Positions 57,665 to 64,000 of a stretch of DNA of 64,000 nt are shown in pieces (position 1 is the stretch's first letter; each line of letters starts with the position of its first letter). Location of the stretch: positions 17,145,867-17,209,866 of the forward strand of contig OU342630.1 in assembly GCA_910589415.1 (NCBI GenBank), given 5' to 3'. A program made the position numbers and the translations under genes. This stretch comes from Malachius bipustulatus. Its lineage: Eukaryota; Arthropoda; Insecta; Coleoptera; Melyridae. The notes beneath the pieces were generated by a model, which ran no database searches, was not told the origin of the DNA, and was given only the letters and a program-made list of their open reading frames with translations.

Positions 57665-59850
57665 CTAGAAAGTGTCCTCAGGACCTTCAAAATCTGTTTT
57701 ATAATATAAATGCTTTTTGCCCCTTTTTGCTGTTATTAAACATATATCCTTTAATAATGGCATCTCCTTATTTTTTCTAATTTTTTGCAATCTATAATAT
57801 GAGGAAGACAAATCCGGCCGTCGATGAAAATCTAAATAAGACATTTCTTTAATTATGTTTCTTTTTGAATTACAGTCTCTAACAACGTTGACAAAGTCTT
57901 GGAAGTCATAAACTTTGGGTTTCTTTCTTAATCCAACTTCCACCTGGTGGTGGAAACTATCAGCAGACATAAATGTGTGACCAGCTTCAAAGTATTTGAT
58001 TACAATGGTTTCAGTTGATATTTCATTAGAGTTTATTAGGTAAATTAACATTGAAAACAGGCACCAGTTTTTATTCTGCCCCGCACAGTTATCAAGCCAT
58101 AGAACAACATCTTCAGCATCTCGGGTAAAAATAAAAAAGTGGTAAAATGTACTTGCCAAATCTTCCCTCTTCCTTCCAGATGTTCCTTCATGCCATAGTA
58201 CAATGAAGGGTGAAGTTTTTTCATATTTCCTAATGGAACAAATGATTCATTAAAAGCGATAATTCTGGTAGTGAATATTGCTGACTTGAACATTTCGCCA
58301 GAATAATAGACATTCTTGGTGTTGTTTGGTTTTGCAGCATCTTTTCTGTATTCTATTCTAGAAACTTTAGCCTTTTCTATATGTTCGCCCCATTGAATAC
58401 ACCTCTCATAGTCTGTATTTAGTTGAAAGTTTTTCTTGGTGTGATTGCCGTTATGAAGGTTGAAAGTTTCACATTTTTCACATTCTTCTTTTCCTAATTT
58501 CGTAAAAGATATATTCATTACACTCGTTACCTCTTTTCTATACGTTTCATAAGCTAACTTTATATTTGAATTTTTTTCATCAAAATCATTATACATTTGT
58601 GCTATTGTAAGATCACTAGGTAAGTATAGTTTGCTTGGAGCATGCTCTCTTCTATAATGTGACACACATGGAGAAAAAGACTTGACGTGACTCTGAATCA
58701 AATTTCTGTCAATTTTCTGTTTTTTAGCACAGCTTGCTCTTTGCTCATTTCCCGTAATTTTTTATTACAAAAAATATATTTCAAAACGCTGTCATTATTT
58801 GATGCAAAGCCTAATGTTGTTAAGAAAAACTTCTTGCATACTTGCTTCCGTGATCCATCTTTATTTTTCAGGCAATAATAAATACTTTTTTGCCTAATAT
58901 GTTCATTGTCTTTCTCTGTTCTTCTCCTATTCACACATTTTTTCTCAGTATGACTAGAAATATATACCCTCTGTTCTTTCAAGTTGAGATTCCAGTAGTA
59001 GCTGTTCAAATCTACTCTCGTCTCCTCTAAAATATTTTGAGTACATGTCTTCTTACACTGGTGACAAGGCGGCTTAACTGAATGTCTTTGTTTTTTCATT
59101 TCCAAACAATAGTTTTTTCTTTCAGTTTTACTTTTTATATATTTTCTTCGTTTTCTTTCGTTCCAAGATTTCGTAATTGTGCTATCTGTTAGAAATATAT
59201 CATTTTCGTTTTGAATTTCATTTGAATCGCTATTTTCCAACATAATTATCTACTATTTCTATTGAAATATTTGTTTCTTGAAATGATGTCAATAGCGGCT
59301 GAAAATTTTCATCCAATATTGGAATCTCATTGATATTAAACTGCAAAATTTTTATCACTCCATCTACAATGTTATTCAGTATATCAGCAATAAATTCCAG
59401 GACTCTTTCCACTCCAAAAATTTTTTTTTCGAGCACATGCAGATCGATGGCATAAGATAGCACTTGCATAAAAAAAATCCACTGGTAGTATTCTGCATTA
59501 TCAAATATTTTTTGAATATTCCTTCATAGTCCTCAGATATGGTTACACGTGTTTGGAAAATTATATTTTTCGCTGATTCAGATTTAGGTAACGGGGTGGA
59601 TCATCATTTATTAAATATTTTCTTGCTAAATCAACATCTTGCGGTTTCATGGTTTCCATAGCCATGATTGCAATTTTTTGCCCTCTCGTAAGGTTACTCA
59701 TTGCTAAATAAAATTCAATTTTATCAGTAGGCATTACTTTTAATTGGTATTTAATATTATTAATCTTACCTTTATACTTAAAACACCTTAATATATTCCA
59801 TTGCAATAAATTTTTACGTCTCAACACTACTGCGGCACTTTTATCTCAAC
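57665..59850 (-). pseudogene. Broken gene of an arthropod DDE/RNase H-like family
   Basis: Read from 59827 to 57665 on the minus strand in five frames (59827-59561; 59469-59230; 59243-58698; 58701-58045; 58159-57665). The middle part has many Lys/Arg and a CHQCKKTC cysteine cluster with further cysteines, suggesting a zinc-binding N-terminal half. The C-terminal part reads LWHEGTSGRK, WLDNCAGQNKNW and AGHTFMSADSFHHQVE: spaced acidic residues (D, then D and E) on an RNase H-like pattern seen in a large uncharacterised arthropod family, similar to what is called DUF7869. I infer a transposase-like or domesticated nuclease. Frame changes at ~58205, ~58700, ~59235 and ~59500 could include introns, but the one at ~58205 falls inside a conserved motif without splice signals, so the copy is probably dead. 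Confidence 0.6.
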
Positions 59851-62110
59851 AACGACCCGTTCTCGTCAACTAAAGTAACTCGAATGATGGTCGAGGGCCT
59901 CGGCAGCTGCTAGTTCAACGAGGTCGAAATGGTAGGGAAATGCTTGCAAAAAATAACGCAAGTTGGTTGTTGCGTTGCTATAGTGTAAAGAAGCTAACTT
60001 AGTAGCCCACTTTACATGGCAGAAAGACCGTATATACATCCTACTGCAAAATAAACTTGGTTATGATGGCTGGTAAACCGGCCAATCAAAACACCGTATG
60101 TCTGGACCTACGGCATTTTGAATTACTGAGTGATGGAGATACTGTATTTCTGACTACGAAAATAGTAGATACGGTGTTCTTTATAAGCATCTTAACATCT
60201 TTTTAGTAAGGAATGCAAATTGTCTAAAAAACGGCGGTTTGACCATGTTTTTCAGTAGAAAATGTATGTCAGAACCAATTAACACACCTAACTCAATTTT
60301 CACAAAAATGGAGATACGGTGTTTTAACTAAGCATGGCAGAATGGGGGATTTTGAATAATGAATATTCCGAGGAATATTCATAAGTATACCCTTTTTTAT
60401 AAGAAAGCTCAAGAATTCAACACTGATATGTAAGATCTTGTACGTCTCATGAGTGTAGAAATTGTTGAGCGAGAAAGGGGTCATATACTTCATATCTACG
60501 CCACTGATGAATTTTTCCTCCGTGTTTTTCTTCCTTTTGTGTGCTCTAAATTATAATAAATAACCTCTGGGTATAAAATAAAAAAATAAAAAAATGCCCA
60601 AGTTATGCCGCGAAAACTAAATTTTTTTTTTTCAACTCTATCTTTTTTTAAGCTTTTGGGACATATGTTTATGGGAAGTTTAATGCCTTAAAACAGGTCT
60701 TCTATAAACTGGTGAAGTCCTGGAACAAGAAACTGACTCACACGGTTGAATCTTACTCGAGACATATTATAAATTATGAATTTTATTTTGAACAAGTATT
60801 ATTGCGGCACTTAACCTTAAGAGCTTGTATGTAAATGAACATTGGAAATTTATAGCAGAGGAATCGTTTTAAGGAATTTATTCGTCAGCATAAACCGGTG
60901 GCCTTCAACTGACAATAAAAAAAAAATAGGGTCCACAATAATTCACTTTAATCAATAATAATCACCATGAAGAGTTAATATCAATAATAATCTGTATAAA
61001 TAACTATTAAGATGTAGTAACAATCAATCAAATCTATAATGTTGAAGCGTTATTGTTCATGTGTGTTTTAACCCATCGCCCTTCCTGTTTTTCACATGGC
61101 GATCCTACCGTCCTGGGTGTAGCACACCATAAACAAGAATCGTTGTTGAGCTTTTCAAAAATCTTTTTTTTTTACCTTTTCTAAAGGGGGATGAATGGAA
61201 TCATGTTGCTGCATGGAAAAACCGCTCACTGCTGAAGCTCCGTGGTTCTACTTTTTTTTTCTGGTATTAACATTTGGACGTTACTTCCATGGTTGGCTGT
61301 CGTAGTAACCATTAGAACAAGAAGGATTTTCAGACTAGCGTTATCCCGTAGCCACCTTCTCATAATAACCATATCAATAATTTGGAGCACAACACACTGC
61401 ATAAGGTGATTTGAGACCAACAAATTTTAATTCCGTGCATTTGCGTTCTGTGTTATTTATTGCATGAACAATGCACTAGATATTTATTGATAAATAACAA
61501 AGATGTTTGGTTCTCTGTTTTATTGTGGAAAACTAACTGAATTAAAATCAATGTCAAAACAAACAGCTTGTACTGTTGAACCCTTTTTTCCGTTTTTATT
61601 TAACCATTTTTTAACGCAGTGTAAGTAGCCCATTATTAAGCTATACTATTTTTCAGATAAGTAGATAGTATGAAGTTAGGTATGGTACAAGGAGAGGACC
61701 TAAGATTATCGATTATTATGAATTATTCATTTACAGAATGATTCGAGGTTTATTTTCGGCATCATTCCACTTTTTCCTTACTCTCTATCCGTTTATTTTA
61801 ATTCAAAACATAACTTTGCATAAAAATCACAACCTTGAATTTAAAAAATCGGTTTTATTAATATGACATGCAACCAAGTGACATACCACCAACATGACAC
61901 CTTGTTCGTAAAATCATTTTAATTGTAAATTATAGTGTGTAATTTTCAAATTATAGGATTGGTATTACAAGTAACTAATCAGTTATTATGATGCAACTGC
62001 ATACTGTCTAAGTATATGAAATGACCCATAGTTACCTACTTCTTTACACTAACTTGTCTATTAAAATCAAACAATTTTTTTTAACACTATCTAATTTTAG
62101 TTAAATTTTT
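59851..62110. other. Intergenic region before WDHD1
   Basis: No supported gene. The frame at 61226-61423 has no family match. The region should include the promoter and first untranslated exon of WDHD1, not identifiable by reading. Confidence 0.4.
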
Positions 62111-62114
62111 TCAG

Positions 62115-62223
62115 GGACATGGAATCAATACAGATGATGTTAACGATCAAACTTTGAAGAACTGAAGAAAAATTGATACAAAGAAACAAAAGACTTACAT
62201 GTAAGTTAAATAAACTTCCAAAG
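62115..62223 (+). promoter_or_regulatory. WDHD1 5' leader with two short upstream frames
   Basis: A pyrimidine-rich TTTTTTCAG acceptor ends at 62114, so this leader is probably the start of exon 2. It contains an upstream ATG frame of 12 codons (62119-62157) and an ATG directly followed by TAA (62200-62205). Both end before the main start, which could dampen translation. Confidence 0.4.
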
Positions 62224-64000
62224 ATGTTGGACGAAGGTCTGCGTTATGCTCATGATGAAGGACTTACCGATGTGTGTTTCTCAAGCGACGGTGAGAAAGT
62301 CATCACTTGTGGCAGTGATGGTGACGTCCGCATTTGGCCTCGCGACGAACGACAAGACCCGGTGCATGTCTGCATTGGAGAATACGCTTTGAGTGTCTGC
62401 CATAAAGACAATAGCATATACGTTTCCACAAGTAATAAAGATATTCAAATACTAACTTACCCTGAAGGAGAAAGAGAGGGAGTTTTCGCTCGATATGCAA
62501 ATCAAATTAATCAAATTGCTATAACCAAAAAGTCCAAACTAATAGCCCTGGCTGCTGAAGATATGCACGTCAAGTTATTAAACTTGGACGACTCCAACGA
62601 TGTGAAATGTTTCAACTGTGATAATGCAACATGCTTGAGTGTTGCCATCAGTCCCGATGGTAAGATGGTGGCCGGAAGTTTTGGAGATGGCAGACTAAGA
62701 ATATGGGATACTAACGAAAGTCAGTTACTAAAAGAAATCGATTGTTTTCCAAAAGTAAATTCGATCAGTAATGCTGAAACCTTATGTCGAATTGATTTCG
62801 ACAGCAACAAAAGCCAGCTCTTGGCATATCCGCAAAATAATAGTGTCGTTATATTAAAATGTGACGACTGGACAGAGTTGATTAGATTTACCGAAGAGAG
62901 TGTTTCAGTGTTTTCAATTGTCCAGTTTTCTCCGTGCAGTAAGTACATATTGGGTGCTACAATTGAAGGAGACTTTGTAGCCTGGAATTTAACGACAAGA
63001 ACTGTTGAGGGAATTGGAAAACATCCAAACAAAACTGCCGTTTGTGGTCTAGCGTGGGATCCAAAAGGCACAGGCAAAATTGTTTACACCGACAAGGAAG
63101 GTCAATTAGGATCCATGCTGCTTCAATTAGAAAAACAGAGCTCTGCCTCCCCTGCTGTAATCGGAACTGATTTTGAAACTGATAATAATATTGACTTTGA
63201 AGGTGTCCAGTTTGAAGATGACGATGAAGATAACGAAAATGCCGTGTCCCTTGAAGAGTTAAAGAAACAATACATGGATAACGCGCAGTCGGATATCGAT
63301 GGTAAATCTGAGCTTTCGATTCGAGCTGTAACTCCTCGACCTGTCACTCCTGTCATACCCCTGCAGAAAGCGTTCATGCCGTCTTCTACTCCCGAACATT
63401 TGGATCCTCGATATTTATGCTGGAACGAAGTCGGCATTATCAAATCATATGGTGCAGCAACAGATGATGATATCAAGTACATAGAAGTGGAGTTTCATGA
63501 TTCATCATTTCATAACAGCGTGACACTCCAGAATTTCAATAATTATTCCATGGGGTCCCTGAACAAATCCTGTATTGTCGTTGCTAATGCTAATCAGATA
63601 ACAGCAATACCGTTATGTGCTGGTAGTAAAGACTGGATGTTGAAAGTGGAAGAGCCTGAAGAGATTGTTACAATTGCCTCATCTGAAAGTATAATAGCCC
63701 TAGCTCTATCAAATTATTTCGTTCACGTAACGACAACCTACGGCACCCAAAGAAGTGTTTTTTCAGTCCCAGGTCCTATTGTTTGTATGTCAGCGCATAA
63801 TAATTCTCTCCTCATTGCTTATCACTCTGCAAGTATCAGAACTGGAGATCAATGCATCAGCATTTTGTTGGTTAAATTTTTTAAAATGAAAATTCATAGC
63901 ACGGAACTTAATTCAGCTTTAGGTCCTGAAGCGACATTGTTTTGGCTTGGGTTCTCCGATTTAGGTACTCCAGCGATGATGGATTCATTAGGAACGTTAA
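62224..64000 (+). CDS. WDHD1: WDHD1 / And-1 / Ctf4 N-terminal 592 codons, cut by the window edge
   Basis: One uninterrupted frame from ATG at 62224 to the last base. Residues 1-300 form WD40 repeats (GSDGDVRIW at ~30, FGDGRLRIWD at ~153, SPCSKYILGATIEGDFVAWN at ~239-258). An acidic linker follows at ~320-338, then the SepB-type propeller from ~400 (CWNEVGII, VEFHDSSFHN at ~422, WLGFSDLGTP at ~574). This order is that of WDHD1 (And-1, yeast Ctf4), the nuclear trimeric hub that links the CMG helicase to DNA polymerase alpha and other clients during replication. The C-terminal half, including the HMG box of animal forms, lies beyond the window. No intron interrupts the 1.8 kb. The minus-strand frames opposite it are shadows. 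The start was chosen because the first WD40 strand (RYAHDEGLTDVCFS) follows at once. Confidence 0.93.
   Translation, partial: MLDEGLRYAHDEGLTDVCFSSDGEKVITCGSDGDVRIWPRDERQDPVHVCIGEYALSVCHKDNSIYVSTSNKDIQILTYPEGEREGVFARYANQINQIAITKKSKLIALAAEDMHVKLLNLDDSNDVKCFNCDNATCLSVAISPDGKMVAGSFGDGRLRIWDTNESQLLKEIDCFPKVNSISNAETLCRIDFDSNKSQLLAYPQNNSVVILKCDDWTELIRFTEESVSVFSIVQFSPCSKYILGATIEGDFVAWNLTTRTVEGIGKHPNKTAVCGLAWDPKGTGKIVYTDKEGQLGSMLLQLEKQSSASPAVIGTDFETDNNIDFEGVQFEDDDEDNENAVSLEELKKQYMDNAQSDIDGKSELSIRAVTPRPVTPVIPLQKAFMPSSTPEHLDPRYLCWNEVGIIKSYGAATDDDIKYIEVEFHDSSFHNSVTLQNFNNYSMGSLNKSCIVVANANQITAIPLCAGSKDWMLKVEEPEEIVTIASSESIIALALSNYFVHVTTTYGTQRSVFSVPGPIVCMSAHNNSLLIAYHSASIRTGDQCISILLVKFFKMKIHSTELNSALGPEATLFWLGFSDLGTPAMMDSLGTL

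Noticed and set aside
61226..61423. 65-codon minus-strand frame and a cysteine-bearing alternative frame
   Set aside because: No signal peptide with splice sites and no recognised cysteine pattern; stops interrupt the alternative frame.
62303..63482. Minus-strand frames opposite WDHD1
   Set aside because: The plus-strand frame is open throughout and matches a known family; the others are shadows.

Overview
The window looks like AT-rich insect nuclear DNA, possibly from a beetle. That placing is an inference from gene content (a WDHD1/And-1/Ctf4 orthologue with insect-like divergence, a small secreted TIL inhibitor with a short signal exon, arthropod-type non-LTR retrotransposons) and from the density of foldback elements whose ends read TACAGGGTG. 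No bacterial, organellar or viral gene organisation is visible. Most lengthy reading frames are transposon debris.

Host-type genes are few. (1) At the left edge, a minus-strand gene enters with a clear start codon at 214 and runs off the window; it is not recognised. (2) A complete two-exon minus-strand gene at 29344-32099 encodes a 92-residue secreted TIL (trypsin-inhibitor-like, ten-cysteine) protein, with a TATA box, good splice sites and a poly(A) signal; its 2.5-kb intron holds a LINE fragment. (3) At 57665-59850, a broken minus-strand gene belongs to an arthropod family with a DDE/RNase H-like signature. (4) At the right edge, the first 592 codons of WDHD1 (replisome adaptor) are open from 62224 to the window end.

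Everything else is layered repeats. 431-3882: two foldback systems, one nested in another. 4680-11184: foldbacks, a GC-rich 676-bp palindrome with a complete hammerhead ribozyme in its right arm and a one-base-mutated copy in its left arm, then three copies of a Penelope-like unit carrying a hammerhead-like hairpin (two of them as a 1.8-kb inverted duplication). 11210-21950: a 10.7-kb inverted-repeat structure with 1.7-1.8-kb arms, enclosing further foldbacks, a 122-bp satellite and a decayed LINE. 22000-25060: repeat modules, MITEs, an 855-bp palindrome and a second Penelope-like fragment. 25188-28975: a fairly intact 5'-truncated LINE and a decayed one. 32493-38755: nested foldbacks and a LINE. 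39115-44360: LINE, Gypsy and LTR-like remnants. 44361-47800: gene-free AT-rich DNA. 47844-56425: THAP-like, LINE, Myb/SANT-like, piggyBac and RNase H relics, many with readable nesting order.

The most notable signal is the hammerhead-bearing palindrome at 7229-7904. By reading, its 332-bp arms differ at a single base, and that base is an invariant residue of the ribozyme core. Together with the hammerhead-like hairpins next to it, this suggests a self-cleaving RNA retroelement lineage (retrozyme or Penelope-like) preserved as inverted dimers.
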